Part shown: positions 9,282 to 17,951 of the stretch, piece after piece | How the letters are laid out: every line of letters begins with the position of its first letter | How positions within the stretch are numbered: the stretch's first letter is position 1 | Assembly: GCF_024266705.1 (NCBI RefSeq) | Contig: NZ_CP100756.1 | Coordinates: 1,674,001 to 1,738,000, forward strand | Reading direction: 5' to 3' | Length of the DNA stretch: 64,000 nt | DNA from: Natrinema gelatinilyticum | GTDB taxonomy: Archaea; Halobacteriota; Halobacteria; Halobacteriales; Natrialbaceae | Made by a program: the position numbers and the translations under genes | Notes under the pieces: model-generated | What the model saw: the letters and a program-made list of their open reading frames with translations, nothing else | What the model was told of the DNA's origin: nothing | The model's database searches: none

Positions 9282-9317
9282 GCGGTCAGTGTTCGCTTAC
9301 GCGAACAACTGACGCGC
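9282..9317 (-). terminator. Hairpin over the sufS stop codon
   Basis: A near-perfect inverted repeat (GTCAGTGTTCGC against GCGAACAACTGAC, loop TTAC) spans the last sufS codons and stop. It is a plausible 3'-end or termination structure. Its duplicate at 9122-9205 carries an insertion in the TTAC loop. Confidence 0.5.
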
Positions 9318-10544
9318 GTCGTCGATGGCCGCGACAAGCTTGTCGACCTCGTCTTTCGTGTTATAGACGTAGAACGAGGCTCGAGCCGAGGCCGCGACCC
9401 CCAGTTTGTCGTGCAGCGGTTGGGTACAGTGGTCGCCGGCGCGGATCGCGACCGCGTGGTCGTTCATGATCGAGGCCAGGTCGTGGGCGTGGACGCTCTC
9501 GAGATTGAAGCCGACCAGCCCGGCTCGATCCGGTCCGGGTTCGGGGCCGTAAATATCGACGTCCGGTTCGGCCGCGAGTTGCTCGTAGGCGTAGCGGGTG
9601 ATCTCCTCTTCGTGGGCCTGAATCCGGTCCATACCGATCTCCTCGAGCCAGTCGATCGCGGCGACGAGGCCGACGGCTTCGGCGATCTGGGGCGTTCCGG
9701 GTTCGAACTTCCAGGGGAGGTCGTCCCAGGTGGAGTCCTCGAAGGTGACCTTGCGGATCATGCCGCCGCCGTAGAGATAGGGCTGCATGTCCTCGAGCAG
9801 CTCCGTCTTGCCGTAGAGTGCGCCGATGCCGGTTGGGCCGGCCATCTTGTGACCGGAGAAGGCGTAGAAGTCAGCGTCGATGGCCTCGACGTCGACGGGC
9901 CGGTTGGGAACGGCCTGTGCGCCGTCGATGAACGTCAGCGCGTCGTGGTTGTGGGCGATGTCGACGAGTTCGGAGACGGGGTTGACGGTACCGAGTGTGT
10001 TCGAGACGTGGACCGCAGAGACCATCGCGGTATCGTCGGTGATGACCTCGCGGGCGTGGTCCATGTCGAGGCGGCCGTCCTCCGTAATCCGAATGTACTC
10101 GACGTCGGCGCCGGTGCGCTTTCCGATCTGCTGCCAGGTGACCAGCGACGCGTGGTGTTCCATCTCTGTCAGCACGACATCGTCACCGGGGCCGAGTTCG
10201 TTCAGTCCCCAGGAGTAGGCGACCAGGTTCTCGGCCTCGGTCGTGTTCTTGGTGAAAACGACTTCCTCGCGGCCACCACCGGCACCGATGAACTCGGCGA
10301 CGCGGTCGTGTGCTTCCTCGTAGGCGATGGACGCCTCCTGGCTCAGGTGATGAATCCCGCGGTGGACGTTCGCATTGAACTCGCGGTAGTAGTCGCTCAT
10401 CGCGTCGACGACTGGATCTGGCGTCTGGGTCGTTGCCGCGTTGTCGAGGTAGACGACCTGCTGATCGTCGAACTCTCGCTTTAGGATCGGGAATTGATCC
10501 CGGATAGCCCCGACGTCGAGCGACTCGAGGTTCTGTTGACTCAT
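9297..10544 (-). CDS. sufS: Cysteine desulfurase SufS (group II)
   Basis: PLP-dependent desulfurase converting cysteine to alanine plus persulfide sulfur for Fe-S cluster assembly. The 415-aa product has the typical N-terminus (QFPILKREFDDQQVVYLDNAATTQ), the PLP lysine K233 in SGHKMAGPTG, and the group-II active-site cysteine in RAGDHCTQPLHDKLG near residue 370. The start MSQQNLESLDVGAIRDQF matches the family. It probably works with the SufU scaffold encoded 1.5 kb downstream on the same strand. Confidence 0.95.
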   Translation of the reverse strand: MSQQNLESLDVGAIRDQFPILKREFDDQQVVYLDNAATTQTPDPVVDAMSDYYREFNANVHRGIHHLSQEASIAYEEAHDRVAEFIGAGGGREEVVFTKNTTEAENLVAYSWGLNELGPGDDVVLTEMEHHASLVTWQQIGKRTGADVEYIRITEDGRLDMDHAREVITDDTAMVSAVHVSNTLGTVNPVSELVDIAHNHDALTFIDGAQAVPNRPVDVEAIDADFYAFSGHKMAGPTGIGALYGKTELLEDMQPYLYGGGMIRKVTFEDSTWDDLPWKFEPGTPQIAEAVGLVAAIDWLEEIGMDRIQAHEEEITRYAYEQLAAEPDVDIYGPEPGPDRAGLVGFNLESVHAHDLASIMNDHAVAIRAGDHCTQPLHDKLGVAASARASFYVYNTKDEVDKLVAAIDDARQLFA

Positions 10545-10965
10545 TGGTGACTAGGACGGACCGCACACAAAACACTCCTTCGGTCCGGAATCGGTCGATC
10601 GGTACTCGATCGGGGCCATCCTGCGATACGAGCCGGATGCGGTCCGTGGAACTGAGTCGTGACCGTCGTCGGGAGCGGAACCATGATGCAGACGGCAGCA
10701 ATAGAAGGGGGTGTGGAAGGGAGCGACGAAATGGGGGTGTGAAAGGTGGATGAGACGGCAGTGACACACTCGTGCCAGGGCGTCCTGCCGCAGTTTCATC
10801 TTTCAGTTCGACGGAGATACCTGTGTTCCCAAACACCTTTGGGATCGTCGGCGGACCGCGAATCGACTGCAGAACGTCGTCCTCGTTCCGTCGGTCCGAA
10901 CGGGACCGAACTCCCGGTGGGGACTCGAGCACGTATGCGAGCCGATTCGGGTCGGAATGACGGAA
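10545..10965. other. Intergenic region, no gene seen
   Basis: About 420 bp between sufS and the M14-like gene, both on the minus strand. It includes a purine-rich stretch with GGGGGTGTG direct repeats at about 10710-10740. No open frame has family similarity and no strong promoter is visible. Confidence 0.45.
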
Positions 10966-11874
10966 TTACCAGATACCGTGCCTACGAAGCAACCGTTCCC
11001 CCATCGCCGTGGTCCACTCGATCCGCGTGTCGAGCGAGGTGTTGTACCGCGTGACCTCCGTGAGATACCCCGGGCGCTCGAGATCGCCGGCGACTTTGTG
11101 GATCAGTTTCGGTTTGTCGCCGACGAGCGTATTTCCGACCGTGAACTGGTAGGCCGGTGGGTACGCGCCGTAGATGTACTCCTCGTTCATGAACTCCACA
11201 GTGTCGGCCGCGATTTGTCGTGAATCGCCGACTACCGACGGATAGATCGCTTGTCCGTATCCGTCCGGGCCCAGATCGGACCCCCAGATCCCCTTCGAGC
11301 TGTGGAAGTCGATGACGACGTTCGGATCGACTGACGTGATGAGGTTCCAGAGTTCCTTCGCGAGTGACGACGTCGGGGGCTGGCCGACCGGGAACTGCCG
11401 ATTGAGGTTGCCCCGTGGACTGTTGTACGTCCGTTGCTCGACTGCGACGGCGTCCGCTTCCGGAAGAACGACGAGCGTTCCTCGCTCAAGTTCCTGCTCG
11501 CGAATCCGATAGGCCGCTTCGATTCCTGCCAGTTCGTTCCCGTCCATTCCACCGACGACCACGCCAGTCGGTCCCGGACGTGGCGCGTCGATGACGAAGA
11601 CCTCGGTTTCGTACGCGGTATTCGGCTGCAACGTCAGTGTCTTCCGGTCGGACGTGTCTGAATCGGACGAGTCCCCGGTGGACGGCCCTCCAGCGGATCG
11701 GTCCCCGGTGGACGGATCCGGACAGAATTCGTGCTCGCTCGCGCTGACGCTTCCGACGCTCCCGACGATCGTGCTTACAATCGCCGCCGCTCCACCCGTG
11801 AGGATCGACCGACGAGACGATAGTGTATTTCGTTGTCTTCTCTCTGCGCTGTGTTCTCCGTTTGGGTCGTTCAT
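10966..11874 (-). CDS. Secreted M14-family deacylase-like protein (AstE/AspA type)
   Basis: A 302-aa protein with a Tat-type signal (SSRRSILTGGAAAIVSTIVG), a Ser/Thr/Asp-rich linker, then a zinc-carboxypeptidase-like domain of the succinylglutamate desuccinylase/aspartoacylase family. It has VVVGGMDGNELAGIEAA, SPRGNLNRQFP and VVIDFHSSKG. The family's first zinc ligand is His in HGxE; here the motif reads DGNE, so Asp stands in for His, while the second His (DFHSS) is intact. Start: ATG at 11874 (MNDPNGEHSAERR); an in-frame TTG lies four codons upstream. Exported deacylase or amidase, substrate unknown, possibly catalytically altered. Confidence 0.75.
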   Translation of the reverse strand: MNDPNGEHSAERRQRNTLSSRRSILTGGAAAIVSTIVGSVGSVSASEHEFCPDPSTGDRSAGGPSTGDSSDSDTSDRKTLTLQPNTAYETEVFVIDAPRPGPTGVVVGGMDGNELAGIEAAYRIREQELERGTLVVLPEADAVAVEQRTYNSPRGNLNRQFPVGQPPTSSLAKELWNLITSVDPNVVIDFHSSKGIWGSDLGPDGYGQAIYPSVVGDSRQIAADTVEFMNEEYIYGAYPPAYQFTVGNTLVGDKPKLIHKVAGDLERPGYLTEVTRYNTSLDTRIEWTTAMGERLLRRHGIW

Positions 11875-12127
11875 ACGCCGGATCAACCAACACTGAACCC
11901 CACGGAAAGTATTAGTACAATATCAATCGGTAGTTAGCACATATCGAACAGTAGTCAAAGACTGACAATCGTGGCGAACGTTCCCGGATCCCAAACGATC
12001 TGCCCCCTTCTCTCAAATTTCCGCCATTTCCGCGGTGGCAGCGTCGATACTCGAGTCGGACCGGGACGGTTCGAGCGACGCGAGATCGTCCACGGATTGC
12101 GTCTCACTCGCGGGCTGGGCCGTCGCG

Positions 12128-12421
12128 CTATTGCATCCACAGCATTTGCGCGTGCAGCGTTTTCCCCACCTCGAGGACGTTCGCCTCGTCGACGAACCCT
12201 TCCTCGATCGCGAGTTCGACGGCGCGGGTCCCGACGATGTTGGCCACGGCCGCCTGTGCGAGGCTCTCGACCACCGTACGTTCGTCGACCTCGTCGCCGC
12301 CATAGAATTCCTCGGTAACGGTTAGCGAGAGGTCGCCTTCCTCGAACGTCTCGCCGAGGACGTCCTCGTCGCAGACGGCGACCAGCAGTCCCTCCTGTGT
12401 CTGTCGTTCGTTGACGATCAT
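12128..12421 (-). CDS. DUF424 family protein
   Basis: A 97-aa conserved archaeal protein (COG2412/DUF424) with the usual MIVNERQTQEGLLVAVCDEDVLGETFEEG start and a C-terminal helical segment ending LHAQMLWMQ. Function not established. Its ATG begins immediately after the TAA of the upstream TPR gene (12422), with zero spacing, so the two are surely co-transcribed and probably translationally coupled. Confidence 0.85.
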   Translation of the reverse strand: MIVNERQTQEGLLVAVCDEDVLGETFEEGDLSLTVTEEFYGGDEVDERTVVESLAQAAVANIVGTRAVELAIEEGFVDEANVLEVGKTLHAQMLWMQ

Positions 12422-13339
12422 TTACTCGAGTTCCCACTCGCGGTCGCGGTCCGCTGCATCGCTCGAATCGGTGCTCTCCAGACCGTCCAGTCCGCGGTCG
12501 CTCCGGCGCTCGGGCGCTGACTGTCGATCCGCGCCTCGAGCGCCGGTCCCGACGTCGGCGTCGGTTCCGCTGGCACCTGGGCCCTGACCGAACAGTTCCT
12601 CGCGGTCCTGCATCATCTGCTGTTCGGCCCGCTCGCGCATTTCGTTCGCCTCTTCTGCGATGTCCTCGGCCTGGTCGTACTCGCCCAGTTCCTCGAGGAT
12701 TTCGGCCTTCTCTTCGAGGACTTTCGCGTTGCGCAGCCCGAGGCGAATCGCGTTATCGACGCAGTGGAGCGCGTCCTCGGCCAGCCCACGCTCGGAGAGG
12801 AAGAACGCACGATTGAACCACCCCTCGGCGAACCGCTCGTCGATCTCGACGGCACGTTCCGCGTGTTCGAGTGCCTGAGCGGTCTCGCCGAATTCCCAGA
12901 GCGCGTAGGCGAGGTTCGTCTCGGCGGTCGCGGCGTGTTCGCTCTCGTCGTCGATCCGCAGCGCTTCACGGTGGGCTCCGATTGCCTCGTCGTACTCCTC
13001 GAGCTCGGCGTGGGCGACGCCCTTGTTGACCCAGGCTTCCTGCTCGAGACGCTTGTCCTCGGCGAAGCGGGCGGTCCGCTCGAAGGCGTCGGTCGCCTGC
13101 TCGTAGCGGTTGATTTGCATGTAATTCAGCCCGACGTCGAGCAGCTCGGTCGCGTCGACGTCGTCCTGATCGATGTTGTGTGCATCGAGCGTGTCGGTGA
13201 TGACACGGGAGTCGACGGGATCGACTTTCGAGGGATCGACGCCCAACTCCGGCGGGTCGAGATCGAACTCCTCGTACGGATCGCCGAACCCCTCTCCCTC
13301 GGAGAATCGGTGGTCGCGATCGTCGTCTCGGTCGGTCAT
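12422..13339 (-). CDS. Tetratricopeptide repeat protein
   Basis: A 305-aa acidic protein with at least four TPR units between residues about 65 and 225, e.g. LLDVGLNYMQINRYEQATDAFERTA, AWVNKGVAHAELEEYDEAIGAHREA, NLAYALWEFGETAQALEHAERAV and AEGWFNRAFFLSERGLAEDALH. A charged, low-complexity C-terminal tail follows. The start ATG 13339 (MTDRDDDRDHRFSEGEG) is chosen over an upstream frame because the acidic N-terminus is typical. Probably a protein-interaction scaffold; partner unknown. It is directly coupled to the DUF424 gene. Confidence 0.88.
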   Translation of the reverse strand: MTDRDDDRDHRFSEGEGFGDPYEEFDLDPPELGVDPSKVDPVDSRVITDTLDAHNIDQDDVDATELLDVGLNYMQINRYEQATDAFERTARFAEDKRLEQEAWVNKGVAHAELEEYDEAIGAHREALRIDDESEHAATAETNLAYALWEFGETAQALEHAERAVEIDERFAEGWFNRAFFLSERGLAEDALHCVDNAIRLGLRNAKVLEEKAEILEELGEYDQAEDIAEEANEMRERAEQQMMQDREELFGQGPGASGTDADVGTGARGADRQSAPERRSDRGLDGLESTDSSDAADRDREWELE

Positions 13340-13384
13340 TATCCAGAATTGGCGGCGACGACTGTTAAGGGCTGCGACCCGGGT

Positions 13385-13579
13385 ATGGCGGGACGGAATT
13401 CGAGGACGGGCGGCGATTCCTTCGACCACAACCACCTCCCGAAATTAGAAGCGTATGGGTTCATCCGCTGGGACAAAAACACACACGAGGTCGAGAAGGG
13501 GCCTGCGTTCGAACACGTTCGACCACTCTTGGAGATGCTTGACAGCCAAGCGACTGAATTCACGTGTAAGTGGCCGTGA
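13385..13579 (+). pseudogene. C-terminal fragment of a winged-helix regulator
   Basis: Only the tail of a haloarchaeal winged-helix (ArsR/DUF7344-like) protein is visible: DHNHLPKLEAYGFIRWDKNT followed by a conserved PLLEMLD segment and a TGA stop. The family's N-terminal recognition-helix region is missing; upstream sequence is the divergent TPR promoter. An ATG at 13385 could in principle express 64 residues. It sits just upstream of a HalOD1 gene, at the left edge of the accessory island. Confidence 0.65.
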
Positions 13580-13628
13580 GTGAGAGGCGCAACCACTAAG
13601 ACACTCGTTCTGGAAACGAGCAGTAGGG

Positions 13629-13892
13629 ATGGGAACAGATGACGAGCGAGAAGTCATACACGGTAGCGGAATCGCTCAGCACGCGCTCAGCACACGCGTT
13701 ATCCAAACCATTGCAGAACGCGAAGGCGTCGCTCCGACCGACCTTCCTCCCCTCTACGACGCCATCGACCCAGAGGCGCTCGACTCGATATTCACCGCTG
13801 GCCGGGGTCACCTCGTCTTCCCGTATTACGGGTACAGGATACTGGTGTCCGGCGACGGACGTCTCGACATCGACGACAGCGACGACGTGTGA
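13629..13892 (+). CDS. HalOD1 output-domain protein
   Basis: An 87-aa stand-alone HalOD1 domain: VIQTIAEREGVAPTDLPPLY, AIDPEALDSIF, then the strand motif HLVFPYYGYRILVSGDGRLD. HalOD1 is a haloarchaeal domain proposed from comparative genomics as a signal output domain; its biochemistry is unknown. It lies 50 bp after the winged-helix fragment and 98 bp before an 80-bp palindromic repeat. A second solo HalOD1 gene is at 17166-17474. Confidence 0.85.
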   Translation: MGTDDEREVIHGSGIAQHALSTRVIQTIAEREGVAPTDLPPLYDAIDPEALDSIFTAGRGHLVFPYYGYRILVSGDGRLDIDDSDDV

Positions 13893-13989
13893 CCGAACGG
13901 ATAGTAGCGTACCACGACCGCTGTGAAGTAGATGCGGTGTCCAACTTCGGTTACGGCACAAGAACCGATAGACGACAGACCACGCATTG

Positions 13990-14069
13990 ATACGGACTAC
14001 TGTACGTCATTACCGGTGCAACCGCGACCGTCTGCGGGTCCACCGGTACATCGTTACAGCAGACCGTAT
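13990..14069 (+). repeat. Repeat-B copy 1 (80-bp imperfect palindrome)
   Basis: It starts ATACGGACTACTGTACGTCA and ends ACAGCAGACCGTAT. The two halves pair over most of their length (ATACGGnCTnCTGTA and TACCGGTG arms) with an internal loop. Two further copies lie at 33634-33714 and 63064-63144. Confidence 0.9.
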
Positions 14070-14166
14070 GAGGCTTAGCAGGCACCCGTAGCTTCAGAGA
14101 ATGAGGCCAGTGCGATCGGTTTGATCAGTTCCGTGGACTACTCTGTCACCCGGCGTATTCCGATAT

Positions 14167-14358
14167 TCAATACGTTTCGTCTTCACAGTAACCGGTAGTG
14201 TCTGTATCTTCGATGGCCTGAAACTCCGTTGAGCCACACTGGCACCCGTTTTTCGTCCCGATCGGTTGAATCGTCCCGTCAGGCCATTCCTTAGCCGCAT
14301 AGGCAGATCCACATGCAAGACATTCGGCCATTGTCCGTTCGCTCTCCCCGTCGGGCAT
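14167..14358 (-). CDS. Small CxxC zinc-ribbon-like protein
   Basis: A 63-aa protein with two cysteine pairs, CLACGSAY and CQCGSTEF, spaced like a single zinc ribbon. The ATG at 14358 gives MPDGESERTMAECLACG; an internal ATG (MAECLACG) 27 bases further in is an alternative start. Such micro-proteins are numerous in haloarchaea and mostly uncharacterised. It is downstream of, and on the same strand as, a Bat-type HTH gene. Confidence 0.6.
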   Translation of the reverse strand: MPDGESERTMAECLACGSAYAAKEWPDGTIQPIGTKNGCQCGSTEFQAIEDTDTTGYCEDETY

Positions 14359-14430
14359 TTTTTCATATCCGAGTTAGTGGGGTAACAGTGTCAGCACTAC
14401 TTCTGTTTATACAACATCTTTTTAAGTGAA

Positions 14431-15090
14431 CTATCGATTCGAATCCTCTATTTCGGGGAGGGTACTCCCGAGGATGTTCTTCATTCCGCGGCGGAGTCGA
14501 GACGCGACGGCCTGCTGGGTGATCCCGAGTTCGTCGCCGAGTTCTTCCATCGTTATCTGGCGAGGGGACTCGAAATACCCACGATTGTACGCAAGTACCA
14601 GCGCATCTTGCTGGGAGTCGGTCAGCGCTGCTTCGGTCTCCGTCTCGATTGGGGTGATCGCGTGTAACTTCGTGATCGTGATCGGAATATCCGACTCCAG
14701 ACAAGACCTCTGAAAGTGTGCAATATCGCTTCGATCATCTCCGCGGATTTCGAACGTCCATTGCTGGCTCGTGCCAACGGCTTCGAGGAGTGGAATTTCT
14801 GTCTCGGTGAGTACGCTGAGAATGCCGGCGTATTCTCGCGTCCACTCGACACGCAAGAGATATTCATCTTCAATGGAATCGATGAGACGTATCTTCTCCA
14901 CTCCAGGGTGGTTGGTGAACGCCCCTTCAATATCATCGACGACGGTCCCTCGTACCCAGAAATAGGGTATGACGACGTTCTGTGCCGGGATAATCCGCTC
15001 CAGTGTTACCATTACGTTGGGCAACTGCGTGAACACAGTTCCCAAGGGAAATTCATCTGACGGGACGGTAAAGGTCGCCTCGGTAGCCAT
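14431..15090 (-). CDS. Bat-type helix-turn-helix regulator
   Basis: A 219-aa protein with an N-terminal BAT-like sensor region (MATEATFTVPSDEFPLG, then VEWTREYAGILSVLTE) and a C-terminal HTH_10 domain (LTDSQQDALVLAYNRGYFESP, then MEELGDELGITQQAVASRLRRG). Family members resemble the DNA-binding part of bacterio-opsin activator. The start ATG 15090 is chosen because the upstream extension is hydrophobic and unlike the family. Target genes unknown. Confidence 0.85.
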   Translation of the reverse strand: MATEATFTVPSDEFPLGTVFTQLPNVMVTLERIIPAQNVVIPYFWVRGTVVDDIEGAFTNHPGVEKIRLIDSIEDEYLLRVEWTREYAGILSVLTETEIPLLEAVGTSQQWTFEIRGDDRSDIAHFQRSCLESDIPITITKLHAITPIETETEAALTDSQQDALVLAYNRGYFESPRQITMEELGDELGITQQAVASRLRRGMKNILGSTLPEIEDSNR

Positions 15091-15477
15091 TATTCGAATA
15101 GTGGCGCTTTGCTCGTATATACCCCGCAGGGAAAATATGATTAAAAACAAATCGTCATCACGATTTCTATCCTGAAATAATTATAATAAAATAAAAGAAT
15201 GTCGGTTTTATACATGAAATCGAGTAGTTCACTGGTCGCAAACTCGTAACAGGGTCTGACAGCCGTGTGTAGAAACAGCGAGTCTCGTCGTGGTTGGGCC
15301 TTGCGAGACTCGCAGTTCCCTGTTCGTAAACACACCCTAAATAGATTATGTGACTATCTGAGTGACAAGGGTCTCGGCACCTCTATTGTCTATGCATAGA
15401 CATGCTAGAAGAACTATCAACGCGAATCTTTTTCCATTGCCTGCTTTTGATTGTTTGAATAGGTACGTGGTTGGGCC
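15091..15477. other. AT-rich divergent intergenic region
   Basis: About 390 bp with a markedly AT-rich core (15110-15235, including TTATAATAAAATAAAAG) between the Bat-type gene and the TrmB-type gene. Apart from the 16-bp palindrome at 15387-15402 nothing specific is recognised. Confidence 0.5.
15387..15402. promoter_or_regulatory. Perfect 16-bp palindrome upstream of the TrmB-type gene
   Basis: TGTCTATGCATAGACA is a perfect dyad centred 83 bp upstream of the TrmB-like start codon. TrmB-type regulators bind dyads and often autoregulate; the link is inferred from position only. Confidence 0.5.
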
Positions 15478-16290
15478 ATGACACCTGACAAACCGACAAC
15501 AGAAGCGATAGATCTGCTACAAGAACTCGGACTGCAAGAGTACGAAGCTCGCTGTTTCGTGGCACTAAATCAGTTACCCAGCGGGACGGCGAAAGAAATC
15601 CACGAGATTTCCAAGGTACCCCGGACGAGAGTGTACGATGCGGTGCAGGTGCTTGGGTCACATGGACTGGTCGAAGTCCAACACAGCAATCCCCAAGTCT
15701 ACCGCGCTGTCGACATCACCGAGGCGACACAGACACTCCGCCAGAAGTACGCTGATCGGATCGACACCCTCGAGATGCACCTCGAAAACACCGGTGTCCA
15801 AGAGACCGACGAGGAAGTGCGTGTCCACGAAGTCTGGTCGCTGATGGGCCACGAGGCGATTGAAACACGAACACACCAACTGATCGATAGTGCGAACTTC
15901 GAGATTGTGTTCGTTGTCATCGACGAGGGCCTCCTGTCGGATGGGCTGTTCGAGGGTTTACAGATGGCCGCCGACCGTGATATCTCGATCATGGTGGGTG
16001 GGGTGACGGATGCGATCACAGCACGGCTTGGAATGGAACTTCCCACGGTCAACGTGTTTGAATCGAACCTCGACTGGCTCACTGGCGCGAGCGACGATGA
16101 CATTGTGATCAGCCGTCTCCTGCTCGTCGACCGCGAGACGCTGCTGATCGGGTCGTGCTATCCGGACGCTGACGATGAGAAGGAACAAGAACAGGCCGTG
16201 TTCGCCACAGGTCTCGAAAACGGGATGGTCGTGCTGCTCCGGCGATTGATCACCATGGGTCTGGCCACCGAGGATGATCAGCAGGACTGA
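15478..16290 (+). CDS. TrmB-family transcriptional regulator
   Basis: A 270-aa regulator. An N-terminal TrmB winged helix (AIDLLQELGLQEYEARCFVA, then EIHEISKVPRTRVYDAVQVL) precedes a C-terminal PLD-like/TrmB effector region (residues about 110-260) with VHEVWSLMGHEAIETR and DIVISRLLLVDRETLLIGSC. TrmB proteins sense sugars or other metabolites, but short haloarchaeal members like this are of unknown specificity. The ATG start is 75 bp past a perfect 16-bp palindrome, a candidate operator. Confidence 0.88.
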   Translation: MTPDKPTTEAIDLLQELGLQEYEARCFVALNQLPSGTAKEIHEISKVPRTRVYDAVQVLGSHGLVEVQHSNPQVYRAVDITEATQTLRQKYADRIDTLEMHLENTGVQETDEEVRVHEVWSLMGHEAIETRTHQLIDSANFEIVFVVIDEGLLSDGLFEGLQMAADRDISIMVGGVTDAITARLGMELPTVNVFESNLDWLTGASDDDIVISRLLLVDRETLLIGSCYPDADDEKEQEQAVFATGLENGMVVLLRRLITMGLATEDDQQD

Positions 16291-16564
16291 CGCAGCAAGT
16301 GGGTGCTTGAGGCAATCTTTCGCTGATGTTCACAGGTAGTCCAGTATAACTACTGTATAGATGACTGATACGTATTTCACCGATATTGGATCATTCTGAT
16401 CCGAACGAGTGCAGAGACAATCACCAGTTCGCTGTGGAAATATGCAGACCGAGCGAGACGTGAGGCGTTGTGAGGATCCGAGTTAACAGAAGCCATCTAT
16501 GTCTGGAAGTGAAACGAGCCCTTGTATAATCTGGTTAATAAAATCAGTACACAATGGTTTAATC

Positions 16565-16882
16565 ATGTACACAACGACCTCGACAGAGAAAACAGATGAA
16601 TTGCTCCAGTTGTTGAGCCACTCCCACAGACGACAAGCTCTCCGATTTCTGCGTAAGAAGCCGAATCATACGGCAACTGTAGACGAGCTACTGGAGTCTA
16701 CCTGTTCTTCGTCAGGAGGGTCGGTATCGGAGATGCATCACGTTCACATTCCGAAATTGGATGAGTCCGAATTAGTTAAATTGGACTCACAGGGAGAGAT
16801 GATCCAATATTATCCTGACACGTTATGTGAAGAACTCCTACAGGTTCTGATCCGTCATGATCGACAGTCACCTAGAACATAG
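16565..16882 (+). CDS. DUF7344-like winged-helix protein
   Basis: A 105-aa protein matching the haloarchaeal winged-helix pattern: DELLQLLSHSHRRQALRFLRK, TVDELLEST, HHVHIPKLDESELVKLDSQG. The ATG at 16565 is chosen because the family starts shortly before the first helix; an in-frame ATG 66 bp upstream adds a hydrophobic non-family stretch. Codons are AT-rich compared with neighbouring core genes, consistent with acquired DNA. Its C-terminal motif is the same type as the fragment at 13385-13579. Confidence 0.8.
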   Translation: MYTTTSTEKTDELLQLLSHSHRRQALRFLRKKPNHTATVDELLESTCSSSGGSVSEMHHVHIPKLDESELVKLDSQGEMIQYYPDTLCEELLQVLIRHDRQSPRT

Positions 16883-17165
16883 GTGTACCACTTGCGGTAC
16901 CGAAATTCCCGCCACAAAATGGCATTCGTCTGTGGTCTAGCCGGTAATACCAAGTATACCACTTCTGGATGAAGACTGTCGGAGAGAATGGTACCAAAAA
17001 GCATCTATGCTCGCAACTGACTGTCAGGACTGAGTGACCATCCGAGTATTTAATATTCAGATTTCGTTTTCTCTATTAATTAGCTGAGGGCATAGTACAT
17101 TCTCATGTTTCACTGACCGATGACTACAAACATACACTTACTGCACTGTATTATTTGTCTTTGTA

Positions 17166-17474
17166 TCATCCGATCTGGATACTCTCCTTCTTTATCTTAA
17201 CATTCCTTTTGTCAGTCACGCGGATAGTGTATCCTTCAAAAGTGAACGTAATGGAGACCGCTGAATTATGTCTCCGTGCATGTTTTATCAGTTGTTCCAG
17301 TGCATCTACCTCAATACTATTGTACAATGGATCAAGCGTAGTTTCGGCAACCCCATTCAACACAGCAATTCCTCTCAGTATCGCTTGAGTGGGGGATTCG
17401 TCGAGTTGTTGTTCTACCGTGATCGTCGAACCTCCATCAGTGCTTATCTCTTTGCAGTGGTGGTCTTGCTGCAT
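17166..17474 (-). CDS. HalOD1 output-domain protein
   Basis: A 102-aa HalOD1 protein (AILRGIAVLNGVAETTLDPL, YNSIEVDALEQLI, ITFTFEGYTIRVTDKRNVKI). Composition is AT-rich. It is a stand-alone domain like the one at 13629, but only weakly similar to it. Flanking DNA on both sides is AT-rich and non-coding. Confidence 0.8.
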   Translation of the reverse strand: MQQDHHCKEISTDGGSTITVEQQLDESPTQAILRGIAVLNGVAETTLDPLYNSIEVDALEQLIKHARRHNSAVSITFTFEGYTIRVTDKRNVKIKKESIQIG

Positions 17475-17951
17475 CGTGTACGTTATACCTCCTTGGACAT
17501 TTCACCTTTCATCCCAATCAGATGGGCTATGATCATCTGGGTGAATATATTATATACGGTTGAATGTGCTTCGTTGAAAAGCCTCTTAGAGTCTAATTCA
17601 CTGGTTTAGTGAAGGCAAAGCCAAGGAGACGATTCTGCGATGGAAGTCCGTCTCCTCAACTTCGTGAGAGAGTGTAAGCAGCCAGAGCGCGTCATAGAAA
17701 GACTCGCAGGTAGTTTGTTTCGACTTCCTCTAATTGAATCAGCCGATACGTAGGTATGCGAATCTACCGCTGACACTTCTATCAGCTATCGGTGATGTTG
17801 GCAGAGCCATCCTGACTAGAAGACGCGAATGTCGCACAATACCAGGCTCGATTCACGAAGGCGGTGATCACTCAATACAGCGCAAGCAGGTAGTGAAGCA
17901 GTATGGCTATCTACGTATCAGTGAGCTACCGAACTAGATTCCAGTGAGTGA
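17475..17951. other. Intergenic region with repeated GTGATCAC sites
   Basis: About 480 bp without a supported gene. A frame starting MEVRLLNFVRECKQPERVIE at 17641 stops after about 36 codons and may be a decayed fragment. GGTGATCACTC (17863-17873) and GAGTGATCACT (17946-17956) form an inverted pair around 70 bp apart; the second overlaps the stop of the zinc micro-protein. Confidence 0.4.
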
